64,000 bases of DNA, from NCBI RefSeq assembly GCF_019802055.1, contig NZ_JAHVHW010000004.1, positions 310,001 through 374,000 of the forward strand, given 5' to 3'. Shown here in pieces: positions 36,718-47,697 of the stretch (position 1 is the first letter of the stretch; each line of letters opens with the position of its first letter). This DNA comes from Ferrimonas balearica (GTDB lineage Bacteria > Pseudomonadota > Gammaproteobacteria > Enterobacterales > Shewanellaceae). Both the position numbers and the translations under genes were made by a program. The notes beneath the pieces are model-generated. The model saw only the letters and a list, made by a program, of their open reading frames with translations, was not told the origin of the DNA and did not search any database.

Positions 36718-37819
36718 CGGGGCGCTCCCCTTCAGCAGGGGCTTCCGATTCGACGGCAAGCCCCGCTCCGGTGAGCCAGGCTTCTAGCAGGGTGTAGCCG
36801 AGCGCCAATACTACGGCCCCAACAAACAGGCCAATAATGCCGGACAGCATCATGCCGCCGATGGCACCCAGCAGAATCACCAGTGTCGGCACGTTCAGGC
36901 CCTTACCAAGCAGCAGCGGCTTGAGCAGTCCGTCACTGGCACTGACCAGAATGGCCCAAACGGTAAACAGGATGGCAGGCATGCCGGAGGAAACCGAAAA
37001 TACGTAGGCGATCACCGGTCCCAGCACCAGAATGGGGGGCAGTTGTGCAATGGCGAGAATCAGGATCAGCAGAGTCCACAGCCCGGTAAAGGGGACGCCC
37101 ATCAGCGCCATACCCAGTCCCGCCGCCATCGCCTGAATAAAGGCCACACCCAAGACGCCCTGGGCCACGCTGCGGACCGTCTTCGCCGCCATCTCCGGCA
37201 GAGGGGAGTTGGGGTGTCCGGTCACCCGATCGGCCATCAACTGAACCCCCTTGCCACAGGCGGGCCCGGTAGCCATAAAGACACCACTGATCAGGATCGA
37301 AAACGTAAACATGGCGACAGTGGAAAGCACCCCACCGAAGGTCTGGAGTACGGTGGTCAGATGTTGCTTAAGCGATTCGGCATGGGCACTAAGGAACCGC
37401 TCCAGGTTATGCGATGCCAGCTGCCAGGCCTCAAACGCTTTCTCACCAACCAAAGGCCACTCGCGAACCTGAGTGGTGGGCGGAGGAACGGTAAAGGTCT
37501 CCGCCTCCAGCTGTTGAGCCACATCACTGGCCCCGCCCAGCATGGCGCCTGCCACAAAGAAGGTAGGCACCAACAGGATGGAGAGGGCCAGCAGCGTGAT
37601 CAGGGTTGCCGACCACTTTGGTTTGCCCCCCAATTGGACGGAAAGTTTGAGATGCAGGGGGTAAAGGGCAACGGCCAGGATCGCCCCCCACAATACCGGC
37701 ATAAAGAAGGGGCGAATGATCTGAAAACACCAGATTAGCAGGATCAGAATCAGGCCAAACTTGATGAGCGCTTCAATCACCTCACGCTCAATCTGACGGT
37801 TGTCTGGAGAGGGAGTCAT
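36710..37819 (-). CDS. AI-2E family (PerM-like) membrane protein
   Basis: 369-residue protein of the AI-2E/PerM/YdiK family, with hydrophobic helices near residues 20-75 and 155-350, separated by a soluble segment at about 85-150. The family name comes from TqsA, proposed to export autoinducer-2, but most members have no proven substrate and some act as Na/H exchangers. ATG 37819 has a perfect AGGAGG ribosome site 5 bases before it; the 35 extra codons to 37924 run into the terminator region. First gene of the operon with HlyD and DUF2955. Confidence 0.9.
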   Translation of the reverse strand: MTPSPDNRQIEREVIEALIKFGLILILLIWCFQIIRPFFMPVLWGAILAVALYPLHLKLSVQLGGKPKWSATLITLLALSILLVPTFFVAGAMLGGASDVAQQLEAETFTVPPPTTQVREWPLVGEKAFEAWQLASHNLERFLSAHAESLKQHLTTVLQTFGGVLSTVAMFTFSILISGVFMATGPACGKGVQLMADRVTGHPNSPLPEMAAKTVRSVAQGVLGVAFIQAMAAGLGMALMGVPFTGLWTLLILILAIAQLPPILVLGPVIAYVFSVSSGMPAILFTVWAILVSASDGLLKPLLLGKGLNVPTLVILLGAIGGMMLSGIIGLFVGAVVLALGYTLLEAWLTGAGLAVESEAPAEGERPDE

Positions 37820-37892
37820 GGCGCCTCCTAAGTGCACCCGGTGATGACCCCTAAACATAGTAAACAGAATGGTTTTTTGCTGACCACAACGG

Positions 37893-37921
37893 AAAACGCC
37901 ACCCCTTGGGGTGGCGTTCTT
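37893..37921 (-). terminator. Intrinsic terminator after nlpI
   Basis: Stem AACGCCACCCC/GGGGTGGCGTT (37895-37905, 37908-37918) with a short loop and a T4 tract on the minus strand. It separates nlpI from the AI-2E operon. Confidence 0.8.
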
Positions 37922-37935
37922 CAATGGGCCGGAAC

Positions 37936-38838
37936 TTACTCTGCGGCTGGCTCTGCCGACTGCATCGCTTCCTCAGCAATCTCCCGCATCTCGACCAGGG
38001 CGTAGCGGTGCTCCACAAACTCGTAGATGTTGGTGGCCAGCGCCAGTTTATAGAGGTTCACCGCCTCTTGCGGGCGACCCTCCTGACGCGCTTTCTTGCC
38101 CAGATAGAAATAGGCTTCGCACAGGCGCTCGGCAAAAGCCCGCTGGCTTTCGACCCCTTGCCGGCTGCTGGCCAGCAGGGCATTGGGTTCGATCCGGTTC
38201 AGGAAGAGATCCACCAGACCGGTTGCCCAGTCACTGTCTTCCAGTTGAGTCCGATTGTAGCTGAGCCGGGCCTGGGCCCCCTCGGGATCGGTCTTCAACT
38301 CAGCCAGATAGAGCCAGATTACCCGGTAGGGGTCGTTCTGGTCATCCAGGTAGAAGGTTTCCAGATCCGACACCGCCAAAGCGGGGCGGCCACCGTAATA
38401 GAGGGCGATACCCCGGTTCAGGTAGGCGTAGCTGTAGGCCGGGTCCAACTCCAGTACGGCATCAAAGGCCTCATAGGCCTGATCAAACTCCTGGGACTGG
38501 GTGTAATAGATCCCCATGAAGTTGTAGATATCCGGAATGTCCGGCCGCAACTGCAGGGCTCGGGTAAAATCGATTCGGGCCAGGGTGCGCAGCCCAACAC
38601 GGTCGTAGCTAATCGCGCGCTCATAGAGAAAGCGGGCACGTTGGTCATCCGTAAGGTCAGGGACCTGAAGCAGCTCCGTCAACTTGGCCAATGCAATTTC
38701 GAGCTGTTGGTCCGGCTGTTGCGGCGTGACCAGCGGCAGCACTGCGGATCCACCATCCACGCCGTTGCCGGTAGTGGCACAACCACCCAGAACCAGGCTC
38801 AATGCAGCGACCAGCGGTATCCATCGTTTTTGGGTCAT
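37936..38838 (-). CDS. nlpI: Lipoprotein NlpI
   Basis: 300-residue TPR outer-membrane lipoprotein that in E. coli is an adaptor for the Prc protease and peptidoglycan endopeptidase turnover. The lipobox is LVLGGC with C20. TPR repeats follow, with clear copies at FLYERAISYDRVGLRTLARIDF and AYLNRGIALYYGGRPALAVSD. Located downstream of pnp, as in E. coli, but with the pnp terminator in between. Confidence 0.95.
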   Translation of the reverse strand: MTQKRWIPLVAALSLVLGGCATTGNGVDGGSAVLPLVTPQQPDQQLEIALAKLTELLQVPDLTDDQRARFLYERAISYDRVGLRTLARIDFTRALQLRPDIPDIYNFMGIYYTQSQEFDQAYEAFDAVLELDPAYSYAYLNRGIALYYGGRPALAVSDLETFYLDDQNDPYRVIWLYLAELKTDPEGAQARLSYNRTQLEDSDWATGLVDLFLNRIEPNALLASSRQGVESQRAFAERLCEAYFYLGKKARQEGRPQEAVNLYKLALATNIYEFVEHRYALVEMREIAEEAMQSAEPAAE

Positions 38839-38896
38839 AGTGTTTGGTTCCTTACCTGGACCAGATTGCCTTCCAGTCTAACCCAGAAGGCTGAAT

Positions 38897-38925
38897 AAAA
38901 AGGGAGCCCAAGGCTCCCTTTTTTT
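38897..38925 (-). terminator. Intrinsic terminator after pnp
   Basis: Stem GGGAGCC/GGCTCCC (38902-38908, 38912-38918), CAA loop, T5 on the minus strand, 15 bases after the pnp stop. Confidence 0.9.
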
Positions 38926-38939
38926 CAGTCTTTTCAGGA

Positions 38940-41036
38940 TTACTCTGCGGCCGGCTTGGCAGCAGCTTCCTTCATGGACAGACGGATGCGGCCCTGACGG
39001 TCCACTTCAATCACCTTAACGTCCACTTCCTGACCCATCTCCAGGTGGTCGGAGACGTTGTTCACGCGCTCTTCGCAGATCTGGGAGATGTGTACCAGGC
39101 CATCTTTGCCCGGCAGGATGTTAACGAAGGCACCGAAGTCTACGATGCGAACCACTTTACCTTTGTAGATGCGACCCTCTTCCACATCGGAGGTGATCTC
39201 TTCGATGCGACGGATCGCTTCGGCAGCAGCAGCACCGTCGGTGGAAGCCACCTTCACAGTACCGTCATCTTCGATCTCGATGGTGGTGCCGGTCTCTTCG
39301 GTCAGTGCACGGATGGTGGCGCCACCTTTACCGATCACTTCGCGGATCTTGTCCGGGTGGATCTTGATGGTGGTGATGCGCGGCGCATGCATGGACAGCT
39401 CAGAGCGCGGAGCCGGCAGAGCTTCGTCCATCACACCCAGGATGTGAACACGAGCTTCGTTGGCCTGCTTCAGAGCGATCTGCATGATCTCCTGAGTGAT
39501 GCCTTCGATCTTGATGTCCATCTGCAGTGCGGTCACACCTTCACGGGTACCGGCCACTTTGAAGTCCATGTCACCCAGGTGGTCTTCGTCGCCCAGGATG
39601 TCAGACAGAACCACGAAGTCTTCACCCTCTTTCACCAGACCCATGGCGATACCGGCAACGGAAGCCTTGATCGGCACACCCGCGTCCATCAGAGCCAGAG
39701 AGGTACCACACACGGAAGCCATGGAGGAGGAACCGTTGGACTCGGTGATCTCGGAAACCACACGCACGGTGTAGGGGAACTCTTCGGCGGTCGGCATTAC
39801 GGCCTGAACACCACGCTTAGCCAGCTTACCGTGGCCGATTTCGCGACGCTTCGGAGAGCCGATAAAGCCGGTTTCACCCACACAGAACGGAGGGAAGTTG
39901 TAGTGCAGCATGAAGCGGTCGGTACGCTCGCCGATCAGTTCGTCGATGATCTGACCGTCACGCTCGGTGCCCAGGGTGGCCGCAACCAGCGCCTGAGTTT
40001 CACCACGGGTAAACAGGGCGGAACCGTGAGTACGGGGCAGAACGCCCGGCAGTACGGACAGGGCACGGACCATCTTGGTGTCACGGCCGTCGATGCGCGG
40101 CTCACCACCGATGATGCGGCTACGAACAACGGACTTCTCCAGGCTGCTCAGCAGGTTGGACAGCTCCTGCTCGTCCTGCTCCGGGTTCTCGGCCAGGATG
40201 GCGGCCTTAGCGTCAGCCTTAACGGCGTTAACCTTTTCCAGACGAGCCACTTTTTCAGTGATGCGGTAGGCGTCACCCAGACCGGCCTGAGCCAGCTCAG
40301 CGACCTTGGCAGCCAGAGTTTCGTTCTTAACCGGAGCGGTCCAATCCCAAGTGGGCTTGCCAGCTTCGGCTTTCAGTTCGTTGATGGCTTGAATCACGGT
40401 CTGTTGCGCCTGGTGACCAAACATCACGGCACCCAGCATCACTTCTTCAGACAGTACTTCAGCTTCAGATTCCACCATCAGTACGGCGCTTTCAGTACCG
40501 GCAACAACCAGGTCCAGCTTGGAGGTTTTCAGCTCTTCAACGGACGGGTTCAGCAGGTACTCGCCGTCACGGTAACCTACGCGGGCACAGCCAATCGGGC
40601 CGTTGAACGGGATACCAGACAGGGCCAGAGCAGCGGAAGTACCGATCATCGCAACCACATCCGGAGAAACGGCAGGCTCAACGGAAACGACAGTGGCGAT
40701 CACCTGGACTTCGTTCATGAAGCCTTTCGGGAACAGCGGGCGGATCGGACGGTCGATCAGACGCGCGGTCAGAGTCTCACCTTCGCTCGGACGACCTTCA
40801 CGCTTGAAGAAACCACCCGGGATCTTGCCGGCAGCGTAGGTCTTTTCCTGGTAGTTCACGGTCAGAGGGAAGAAGTCCTGACCAGGCTGAACACTTTTCT
40901 TACCGACCACAGTTACCAGAACAGTGGTGTCGCCCATGCTGGCGAGAACGGCTGCGTCTGCCTGACGGGCAATGACGCCGGTTTCCAGGGTGACCGTATG
41001 CTGGCCGTAAGGGAAGCTCTTAATAACGGGATTCAC
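38940..41036 (-). CDS. pnp: Polynucleotide phosphorylase
   Basis: 698-residue 3'-5' exoribonuclease. Two RNase PH cores (residues about 1-215 and 310-545; the second holds [16 protein letters not shown] and [20 protein letters not shown] with catalytic aspartates), then KH ([16 protein letters not shown]) and S1 ([23 protein letters not shown]) domains. The start is GTG at 41036 (GTGAATCCC) preceded by AAGGA. The leader carries a TATACT -10-like hexamer (41080-41085, minus). Follows rpsO as in most gammaproteobacteria. Confidence 0.98.
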   Translation of the reverse strand: MNPVIKSFPYGQHTVTLETGVIARQADAAVLASMGDTTVLVTVVGKKSVQPGQDFFPLTVNYQEKTYAAGKIPGGFFKREGRPSEGETLTARLIDRPIRPLFPKGFMNEVQVIATVVSVEPAVSPDVVAMIGTSAALALSGIPFNGPIGCARVGYRDGEYLLNPSVEELKTSKLDLVVAGTESAVLMVESEAEVLSEEVMLGAVMFGHQAQQTVIQAINELKAEAGKPTWDWTAPVKNETLAAKVAELAQAGLGDAYRITEKVARLEKVNAVKADAKAAILAENPEQDEQELSNLLSSLEKSVVRSRIIGGEPRIDGRDTKMVRALSVLPGVLPRTHGSALFTRGETQALVAATLGTERDGQIIDELIGERTDRFMLHYNFPPFCVGETGFIGSPKRREIGHGKLAKRGVQAVMPTAEEFPYTVRVVSEITESNGSSSMASVCGTSLALMDAGVPIKASVAGIAMGLVKEGEDFVVLSDILGDEDHLGDMDFKVAGTREGVTALQMDIKIEGITQEIMQIALKQANEARVHILGVMDEALPAPRSELSMHAPRITTIKIHPDKIREVIGKGGATIRALTEETGTTIEIEDDGTVKVASTDGAAAAEAIRRIEEITSDVEEGRIYKGKVVRIVDFGAFVNILPGKDGLVHISQICEERVNNVSDHLEMGQEVDVKVIEVDRQGRIRLSMKEAAAKPAAE

Positions 41037-41146
41037 TGTCGATTCCTTAATGCGTTTTTTACCTTGAAATTCGCCCGTTAGTATACTTCAAACACCGCCG
41101 AAAGATAGGCGAGTTTTGCCCGTCCCCTTCAGCGTTTGTACAGGCA

Positions 41147-41176
41147 AAAGAAAAGGGCGCCCGGAGGCGCCCTTTT
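41147..41176 (-). terminator. Intrinsic terminator between rpsO and pnp
   Basis: Stem GGGCGCC/GGCGCCC (41155-41161, 41166-41172), four-base loop, T4CT4 on the minus strand. It would end part of the rpsO transcripts ahead of pnp, like the rpsO t1 terminator of E. coli. Confidence 0.88.
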
Positions 41177-41194
41177 CCCAAACTTGGCTTCGAC

Positions 41195-41464
41195 TTAGCG
41201 ACGCAGACCCAGCTTGGCAATCAGCTCTTGGTAGCGAGCAACATCTTTGCGCTTCAGGTAGTCCAGCATGTTACGACGCTGGGCAACCATACGCAGCAGA
41301 CCGCGACGGCTGTGGTGGTCGTGGATGTGCTGCTTGAAGTGGCCTTGCAGGTGGTTGATCTGGGCGGTCAGCAGGGCAACCTGAACTTCCGGGGAACCGG
41401 TGTCGTTCTCGCCGCGGCCGAATTCAGCCAGGATCTTAGCTTTAGCTTCTGCGCTTAGTGACAT
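41195..41464 (-). CDS. rpsO: Ribosomal protein S15
   Basis: 89-residue 30S protein binding 16S rRNA in the central domain. The sequence [27 protein letters not shown] and the [21 protein letters not shown] helix are characteristic. ATG 41464 is favoured over 41470 because GGAG is 8 bases ahead and gives the normal 89-residue length. In E. coli the leader is autoregulated through a pseudoknot; that was not verified here. Confidence 0.98.
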   Translation of the reverse strand: MSLSAEAKAKILAEFGRGENDTGSPEVQVALLTAQINHLQGHFKQHIHDHHSRRGLLRMVAQRRNMLDYLKRKDVARYQELIAKLGLRR

Positions 41465-41529
41465 AGTCATATCTCCAAAAAAACGTAAATGGCCTCCGGC
41501 CGATCACTAACTCAGCACGGAGGCGGGGG

Positions 41530-41558
41530 ATTGTAGCGGGTTAGCCGGTCCGGCTCAA
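41530..41558 (-). promoter_or_regulatory. Sigma70-type promoter of rpsO
   Basis: TTGAGC (41553-41558) and TACAAT (41530-41535) on the minus strand with a 17-bp spacer, overlapping the end of truB. Confidence 0.6.
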
Positions 41559-42499
41559 CCCTGCTGCAAATTGATCAGGCGTTTCGGTGCCACCAGGCCA
41601 TCGTCGTCGATGGCGCCGAGGCCGATAAACGCCCGTTGCTCGCCCACAGTCAGGCGAACGGAGCCCTCCTGAGGGGCGCCAGGGATCTGCACCGGCTGAC
41701 CCTGCAGCAGGTAGCTGGCCACCAGCTCGTTCATGTTCACCTCGGGCAGGGTTGCCACGGCGGTGTCCATCGGCAGCAGCAGCGGGTCCAGCAGCTCCTT
41801 GGGTTTGCGATCCTGATCCAGCGCCTGGTCCAGCAGGTTCTGGATCTGCTCCAGCGTCACCATGCGGGCATAGGGGTAACCGGCCACCTGGGTACGACGC
41901 AGGAAGATCACATGGGCGCCACAGCCCAGTACCTCACCCAGGTCATCAACGATGGTCCGGATGTAGGTGCCCTTGGAACAGTGCACATCCAGCTCCACCT
42001 CGTCGCCGTCAAAGCGGAGCAGCTCCAGCTCATAGACGTTGATCGGGCGAGCTTCGCGAGGCACTTCGATGCCTTCACGGGCGTACTTGTACAGGGGTTG
42101 GCCCTGGTACTTCAGCGCCGAATACATGGAAGGCACCTGCATGGTTTCACCACGGAAGCCTTCCAGTGCCTGGTTCAACTGCTCCAGAGTGACATTAACC
42201 GGACGCTCGGACACCACTTCACCGTCCGCATCGGAGGTGGTGGTGCGAACGCCAAGCTTGGCCACAACGGTGTAGCGCTTATCCGCATCCAGCAAGTACT
42301 GAGAGAACTTGGTGGCTTCCCCCAGGCAGATCGGCAGCATGCCGGTCGCCAGAGGGTCCAGAGCGCCGGTGTGACCGGCTTTCGCGGCGTTGTAGATCCG
42401 CTTCACCTTCTGCAAGGCATCGTTGGAGCTGATGCCAGCCGGCTTATCCAGCAGCAGAACGCCATCAACGGGACGGCCGCGAGCACGACGACGAGCCAT
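41555..42499 (-). CDS. truB: tRNA pseudouridine(55) synthase TruB
   Basis: 314-residue pseudouridine synthase modifying U55 of the tRNA T-loop. The start [21 protein letters not shown] and the catalytic motif [16 protein letters not shown] (catalytic aspartate near residue 48) are clear; a PUA-like C-terminal domain includes [13 protein letters not shown]. The ATG overlaps the rbfA stop by one base (TAATG). Confidence 0.97.
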   Translation of the reverse strand: MARRRARGRPVDGVLLLDKPAGISSNDALQKVKRIYNAAKAGHTGALDPLATGMLPICLGEATKFSQYLLDADKRYTVVAKLGVRTTTSDADGEVVSERPVNVTLEQLNQALEGFRGETMQVPSMYSALKYQGQPLYKYAREGIEVPREARPINVYELELLRFDGDEVELDVHCSKGTYIRTIVDDLGEVLGCGAHVIFLRRTQVAGYPYARMVTLEQIQNLLDQALDQDRKPKELLDPLLLPMDTAVATLPEVNMNELVASYLLQGQPVQIPGAPQEGSVRLTVGEQRAFIGLGAIDDDGLVAPKRLINLQQG

Positions 42500-42897
42500 T
42501 ACTGCTCCTCCTCGTCTTTGCCGAATTTGTCTGCCTTGGCGTCATCCTCACTGCGAGCCTGACTTACCAGGCTGGCCATGCGGATACCCTCAACCAGGGA
42601 CTTGTCGTAGGTGAAGCGCAGCTCCGGCATCACGCGCATTTTTACGCGAGAGGCGGTCAGCATGCGGATCTGAGGCGTCAGTTCCAGCAGCGCTTCCATC
42701 TGGCGTTTGACCGCTTCCGGACTGTCGTCCAGGAAGGTGACAAACACTTTGGCGTATCCCATATCGCGGGACACTTCCACTTCGTTTACCGTCACCATGC
42801 CGAGGCGCTCATCGCGGATCTCGCGCTGCATGATCATCGCCAGTTCACGCTGAAGTTGCTGGCCGACACGGCGGGTACGACTGAATTCTCTTGCCAT
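42499..42897 (-). CDS. rbfA: Ribosome-binding factor A
   Basis: 132-residue KH-fold protein aiding late 30S maturation and cold adaptation. It starts [20 protein letters not shown], the standard start; the 14-codon extension to 42939 passes through a terminator hairpin and is rejected. C-terminal tail is acidic (KDEEEQ). It lies between infB and truB as usual, but an intrinsic terminator separates it from infB. Confidence 0.97.
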   Translation of the reverse strand: MAREFSRTRRVGQQLQRELAMIMQREIRDERLGMVTVNEVEVSRDMGYAKVFVTFLDDSPEAVKRQMEALLELTPQIRMLTASRVKMRVMPELRFTYDKSLVEGIRMASLVSQARSEDDAKADKFGKDEEEQ

Positions 42898-42908
42898 AAT
42901 CTTCCACC

Positions 42909-42933
42909 AAAAAGAGGGGCCGGAGCCCCTCTT
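42909..42933 (-). terminator. Intrinsic terminator between infB and rbfA
   Basis: On the minus strand AAGAGGGGC-TCCG-GCCCCTCTT followed by TTT (T5 in total). It starts 8 bases after the infB stop and would reduce transcription into rbfA-truB. Confidence 0.82.
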
Positions 42934-42940
42934 ATTCACC

Positions 42941-45601
42941 TTACAGGGTGCGTTTCACTTCGACGGTTTCGAACACTTCAATCTGGTCGCCTACGCGAAC
43001 GTCGTTGTAGTTCTTCACGCCGATACCACATTCCATGCCGTTACGGACATCCGCGACGTCATCCTTAAAGCGACGCAGGGACTCCAGCTCGCCTTCATAG
43101 ATAACCACGTTGTCACGCAGTACGCGGATGGGGGCGTTACGCTTAACCACACCCTCAGTCACCATACAGCCGGCAACCGCGCCGATCTTCGGAGACTTGA
43201 ACACGTCACGTACTTCGGCCAGACCGATGATCTCCTGCTTGAACTCAGGCGCCAGCATACCGCTCATCGCCTGCTTCACTTCGTCGATCAAATCATAGAT
43301 CACGCTGTAGTAGCGCAGGTCCAGATTCTCGTTGTCCACGGTCTTACGGGCAACAGAGTCAGCACGGACGTTGAAGCCCACGATGATGGCGTTGGAAGCC
43401 GCAGCCAGAGAGGCGTCGGTTTCGGTGATACCACCCACACCACGGCCGATGATGTTCACCTTCACTTCGTCGGTGGACAGCTTCAGCAGGGAGTCGGCAA
43501 TCGCTTCCAGAGAGCCCTGTACGTCGGCTTTCAGTACCACGTTCAGTTCGGACACATCGCCTTCGGTCATGTTGGTGAACATGTTCTCCAGCTTGGCCTT
43601 CTGCTGACGCGCCAGCTTCACTTCGCGGAACTTGCCCTGACGGTGCAGTGCCACTTCGCGAGCTTTCTTCTCGTCACGTACCACGGTGGCTTCGTCACCG
43701 GCTGCCGGAACACCGGACAGACCCAGGATTTCAACCGGAATGGACGGGCCAGCTTCTTCGATGGACTGACCGTTCTCATCGCGCATGGCACGAACGCGGC
43801 CATACTCCAGACCACACAGAACGATGTCACCCTGACGCAGAGTACCTTCCTGAACCAGTACGGAAGCAACCGGACCGCGACCTTTGTCCAAACGGGACTC
43901 GATCACGACGCCACGGGCCATGCCCTCTTTGCGGGCGGTCAGTTCCAGAACTTCGGATTGCAGCAGGATGCCTTCCAGCAGTTCGTCGATGCCCATACCG
44001 GACTTGGCGGATACGTGAACAAACATGTGTTCACCACCCCAGTCTTCCGGGATCACTTCGTGCTGAGCCAGTTCGTTCTTAACACGATCCGGATCCGCCG
44101 CTTCCTTATCCATCTTGTTCACGGCCACAACCAGCGGTACACCCGCGGCTTTGGCGTGCTGAATCGCTTCGATGGTCTGCGGCATTACGCCGTCATCGGC
44201 CGCCACAACCAGTACCACGATGTCAGTGGCCTGAGCACCACGAGCACGCATGCTGGTAAACGCAGCGTGACCAGGGGTATCCAGGAAGGTGATCATGCCG
44301 GTATCGGTTTCTACGTGGTAGGCACCGATGTGCTGGGTAATACCACCGGCTTCGCCAGCAGCAACCTTGGCACGACGGATGTAGTCCAGCAGAGAGGTTT
44401 TACCGTGGTCAACGTGACCCATGATGGTCACTACCGGTGCACGCTCAACGGTATCCGCCTCGGTGTCACGATCGGCCATCAGCGCATCTTCGAGTTCGTT
44501 CTCGTTGCGCAGAACCACCTTGTGACCCATCTCCTCAGCCACCAGCTGAGCGGTTTCCTGATCAATCACCTGGTTGATGGTCACCATGGTGCCCATCTTC
44601 ATCATGGTCTTGATCACTTCGGTCGCTTTTACGGCCATCTTGTTGGCCAGCTCGGCCACGGTGATGGTCTCGCCAATCACGACATCGCGAACCACTTTGT
44701 CAGCGGGCTTCTGGAAGCCGTGCTGCATGGTGGACGGGGCTTTAACGCCACGCTTGCCACGGCCGCCACGACGGTCATTACGACCACCCGGGCCTTTGTC
44801 GCCAGCGGCTTTCTTCTTACGACGAGGACCGCTACGCTCGGCACGAGCGTCCTGCTGGTCTTCCGCCGCACGAGCAGCCGCAGAGGTGGTTACATGGTAA
44901 TCCGCGCTCTCCAGCTCCTTACGCTTGGCTTCCTCTTCGGCCCAGCGCTGGGCGTTTTCTTCCGCCAGACGCTTGGCCTCTTCGGCCTTGGCCTGGGCCA
45001 GCTCTTCAGCCTTACGTGCTGCTTCGGCTTCTTGGGCTTTTAACAATGCTTCTGCCTCTTTCTTGGCTTGCTCTTCCGCGGCCTTGGTGGCCGGGTCGGC
45101 TTTTGCCTCGTCCGCCGCACGCTTCGCTTCAGCGTCGCGCTTGGCTTTTTCGGCCGCGTCACGCTTGGCTTTTTCTTCAGCCTCGCGCTTCGCTTGTTGT
45201 TCCGCGTCACGCTTGGCTTTTTCTTCAGCCTCACGCTTCGCCTGTTCTTCAGCTTCACGCTGGGCCAGTTCTTCGGCCTCACGCTTCGCCTGCTCATCGT
45301 CCAGCGCGCTACGCTTGACGTAGGTGCGCTTCTTACGCACCTCTACCTGTACGGACTTGCTCTTGCCACCGCCGCTGGCCACGCTCAGGGTTGAGCGGGT
45401 CTTGCGCTGCAGGGTCATACGAGTGGGCTCGGATTTGCCGCCGTGTTGCTCAGAGAGGTGAGTCAGCAGTGTCTGCTTCTCATCCTCGCTGACTGCGTCA
45501 CCGGCTTTTTTGCTGACCCCTGCTTCGGCAAACTGGGCCAGAAGGCGATCAACCGGCTTGCCAACTTCGGCTGCCAGCGCTTCTACCGTTTTCGCTGTCA
45601 T
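42941..45601 (-). CDS. infB: Translation initiation factor IF-2
   Basis: 886-residue initiation GTPase that brings fMet-tRNA to the 30S subunit. The N-terminal IF2 assembly domain (1-55) is followed by a long charged helical region with KREAEE-type 8-residue repeats (about 105-165), a second linker rich in KRK and GR, then the G domain with [15 protein letters not shown] (G1), [15 protein letters not shown] (G3), [10 protein letters not shown] (G4), and domains II-IV. Start ATG 45601 has the ribosome site GGAGGAA. 25 bases follow nusA. The C-terminus [12 protein letters not shown] is typical. Confidence 0.98.
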   Translation of the reverse strand: MTAKTVEALAAEVGKPVDRLLAQFAEAGVSKKAGDAVSEDEKQTLLTHLSEQHGGKSEPTRMTLQRKTRSTLSVASGGGKSKSVQVEVRKKRTYVKRSALDDEQAKREAEELAQREAEEQAKREAEEKAKRDAEQQAKREAEEKAKRDAAEKAKRDAEAKRAADEAKADPATKAAEEQAKKEAEALLKAQEAEAARKAEELAQAKAEEAKRLAEENAQRWAEEEAKRKELESADYHVTTSAAARAAEDQQDARAERSGPRRKKKAAGDKGPGGRNDRRGGRGKRGVKAPSTMQHGFQKPADKVVRDVVIGETITVAELANKMAVKATEVIKTMMKMGTMVTINQVIDQETAQLVAEEMGHKVVLRNENELEDALMADRDTEADTVERAPVVTIMGHVDHGKTSLLDYIRRAKVAAGEAGGITQHIGAYHVETDTGMITFLDTPGHAAFTSMRARGAQATDIVVLVVAADDGVMPQTIEAIQHAKAAGVPLVVAVNKMDKEAADPDRVKNELAQHEVIPEDWGGEHMFVHVSAKSGMGIDELLEGILLQSEVLELTARKEGMARGVVIESRLDKGRGPVASVLVQEGTLRQGDIVLCGLEYGRVRAMRDENGQSIEEAGPSIPVEILGLSGVPAAGDEATVVRDEKKAREVALHRQGKFREVKLARQQKAKLENMFTNMTEGDVSELNVVLKADVQGSLEAIADSLLKLSTDEVKVNIIGRGVGGITETDASLAAASNAIIVGFNVRADSVARKTVDNENLDLRYYSVIYDLIDEVKQAMSGMLAPEFKQEIIGLAEVRDVFKSPKIGAVAGCMVTEGVVKRNAPIRVLRDNVVIYEGELESLRRFKDDVADVRNGMECGIGVKNYNDVRVGDQIEVFETVEVKRTL
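45135..45290 (-). repeat. In-frame repeats coding the charged IF-2 helix
   Basis: Tandem 24-bp units code AKREAEE-like octapeptides. The clearest larger unit is 48 bp: 45156-45203 and 45204-45251 agree at 44 of 48 positions. They are in frame and remain coding, and are likely to vary in number between strains. Confidence 0.75.
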
Positions 45602-45626
45602 TCTTACTATTCCTCCGTTGATCGAA

Positions 45627-47129
45627 TCAGGCTTCGTCTCCGAACCAGCAGATGTTACGTGCGGCCATGATCAGCTCGCCCGCTTTCTCTTCGCTCAGTT
45701 CTTCGATATCGCTCAGATCGTCAATGCCCTGATCCGCCAGATCTTCGAGAGTCACCACACCGCGGCTGGCCAGTACGTAGGCCAGGTGGCGCTCCATCCC
45801 CTCAAGGTTCAGCAGGTCCTCTGCCGGCTCGGCGCCGTCCAGGGCCTCTTCAGAAGCCAGAGCACGAGTGGTCAATGCCGCTTTAGCACGCTCACGCAGT
45901 GCTTCAACGATATCTTCGTCCAGACCCTCAATCTCCAGCAGTTCGTTAACCGGTACGTAGGCGATCTCTTCCAGGCTGGTGAAGCCTTCGTCCACCAGAA
46001 CACCGGCGAACTCTTCGTCGATGTCCAGGGACTCAACGAACTGGGTGACCAGCTTGGTGGATTCCGCCTGATGCTTCTCCTGCATCTCTTCGGTGGTCAT
46101 GACGTTCAGTTCCCAACCGGTTACCTGGGAAGCCAGACGTACGTTTTGACCGTTGCGGCCGATAGCCTGAGCCAGGCTGTCTTTCTCTACCGCAACATCC
46201 ATGGACCTGGCGTCTTCATCTACCACGATAGAGGAAACGTCCGCCGGGGCCATGGCGTTGATCACGTACTGCGCAGTGTTGTCATTCCACAGCACGATAT
46301 CGATACGCTCGCCACCGAGTTCGCCGGAAACGGCCTGAACTCGGGCACCGCGCATACCTACACAAGCGCCGACCGGATCGATGCGCTTGTCATTGCTCTT
46401 CACCGCGATCTTGGCGCGGGAACCCGGATCGCGAGCAGCGCCCACAATCTCGATCATCTCTTCACCGATCTCCGGCACCTCGATGCGGAACAGTTCGATC
46501 AGCATCTCAGGACGGGTACGGGACAGGAACAGCTGAGAGCCGCGGGACTCCAGACGTACGGAGTGCAGCAGCGCGCGAACGCGGTCACCCGGACGGAAGT
46601 TCTCACGAGGCAGCATCTCTTCACGGAACAGGATGGCATCGGCGTTGTTGCCCAGGTCCACGATGATGGAATCGCGGTTTACCTTTTTCACGACACCGGT
46701 AACCAGCTCACCCTCTTTATCCTTGAACTGCTCAACGACCTGGGCACGCTCAGCCTCGCGCACTTTCTGCACGATAACCTGCTTCGCGGTCTGGGTAGTG
46801 ATGCGGTCGAAGGTGATGGATTCGATCTGCTCTTCAACAAAATCGCCCACCTGGATGGACTCATCCTCTTCCATGGCACGAGCAGAGGACAGGTACACCT
46901 GCCGGGTCGGAACCTCCATCTCGGCGTCGTCTTCGATCACTTCCCAACGACGGAAGGTGTCGAATTCACCGGTCTTCTGATCGATGGCAACGCGAACGTC
47001 GATCTCGATCTCGTGCTTTTTCTTGGTTGCGGTCGCCAGGGCAAACTCCAGCGCCTCAAAAATTTTCTCCCGGGGCACGGCCTTCTCGTTGGACACCGCC
47101 TCGGCAACTAACAGGATCTCTTTGCTCAT
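45627..47129 (-). CDS. nusA: Transcription termination/antitermination factor NusA
   Basis: 500-residue RNA-polymerase-binding factor. The N-terminal domain (1-125), S1 domain ([19 protein letters not shown] near 140) and two KH domains (including [26 protein letters not shown]) come in order, and two acidic C-terminal repeats end it (around 370-425 and 445-495). Start ATG 47129 with GAGG upstream. Second gene of rimP-nusA-infB. NusA commonly feeds back on its own operon by promoting termination, relevant to the terminators in the rimP leader. Confidence 0.98.
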   Translation of the reverse strand: MSKEILLVAEAVSNEKAVPREKIFEALEFALATATKKKHEIEIDVRVAIDQKTGEFDTFRRWEVIEDDAEMEVPTRQVYLSSARAMEEDESIQVGDFVEEQIESITFDRITTQTAKQVIVQKVREAERAQVVEQFKDKEGELVTGVVKKVNRDSIIVDLGNNADAILFREEMLPRENFRPGDRVRALLHSVRLESRGSQLFLSRTRPEMLIELFRIEVPEIGEEMIEIVGAARDPGSRAKIAVKSNDKRIDPVGACVGMRGARVQAVSGELGGERIDIVLWNDNTAQYVINAMAPADVSSIVVDEDARSMDVAVEKDSLAQAIGRNGQNVRLASQVTGWELNVMTTEEMQEKHQAESTKLVTQFVESLDIDEEFAGVLVDEGFTSLEEIAYVPVNELLEIEGLDEDIVEALRERAKAALTTRALASEEALDGAEPAEDLLNLEGMERHLAYVLASRGVVTLEDLADQGIDDLSDIEELSEEKAGELIMAARNICWFGDEA

Positions 47130-47156
47130 TGTCAGCCTCGTTTCACCCTGAAATCA

Positions 47157-47612
47157 TTAAAACTTATGGATCACATGGGCTTTCTGCACATTGGGCAGGG
47201 CCACTACCTGATCATTCTCATTGTGTCGCAGTGTCACCATGTCGCCTTCAACAGCAACAATCTCTCCCTGCCACTTCCGCTTTCCTTCCATGGGCATATT
47301 CAGCACCACGACCGCCTCACTACCCATGTAGCGTTGGTAGTGTTCGGCGGTAAACAGAGGCCGATCCAGCCCGGGAGAAGAAACCTCCAGGTTGTATTCG
47401 GTGGTGATGGGATCTTCCACATCCAGCACCGCGCCAACCTGGCGGCTGACGGCAGCACAGTCATCAACTGTGATGCCGTTTTGATGTTCGATAAACAAGC
47501 GCAACGTAGAGTGGTTGCCAGCACGCACGTACTGGATACCCCACAGCTCGTAGCCAAGGGCCTCAACGGGCTCTCTCAGCATCTCAGTCAGGCGCTGTTC
47601 CATTGTTGACAT
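47157..47612 (-). CDS. rimP: Ribosome maturation factor RimP
   Basis: 151-residue protein required for 30S assembly. The [26 protein letters not shown] start, the [12 protein letters not shown] motif and an SH3-like C-terminal domain are all typical. ATG 47612 has GAGGGG ahead of it. An upstream extension to 47699 would cross a terminator hairpin and is rejected. Leads rimP-nusA-infB. Confidence 0.96.
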   Translation of the reverse strand: MSTMEQRLTEMLREPVEALGYELWGIQYVRAGNHSTLRLFIEHQNGITVDDCAAVSRQVGAVLDVEDPITTEYNLEVSSPGLDRPLFTAEHYQRYMGSEAVVVLNMPMEGKRKWQGEIVAVEGDMVTLRHNENDQVVALPNVQKAHVIHKF

Positions 47613-47630
47613 GGGTTTCCCCTCTAAAAC

Positions 47631-47651
47631 AAAAAAAGGGCTAAAAAGCCC
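47631..47651 (-). terminator. Terminator-like hairpin just before rimP
   Basis: Minus strand GGGCT-TTTT-AGCCC followed by T7, ending 19 bases before the rimP ATG. The stem is only 5 bp, so efficiency may be partial. Confidence 0.65.
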
Positions 47652-47697
47652 AGTCACCCGACTATCTAGGATAGCCAAACCGAAGAGTACAGATAAC

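Noticed and set aside
39045-41081. 678-codon open frame on the + strand opposite pnp
   Set aside because: Antisense shadow of a confident PNPase gene, without signal, domain or ribosome site.
42898-42939. Upstream extension of rbfA from 42939
   Set aside because: It would translate across a terminator hairpin, and the family begins at MAREFSRT (42897).
43643-45043. 466-codon open frame on the + strand opposite infB
   Set aside because: Histidine/glycine/threonine-rich composition expected of an antisense frame; infB on the minus strand is certain.
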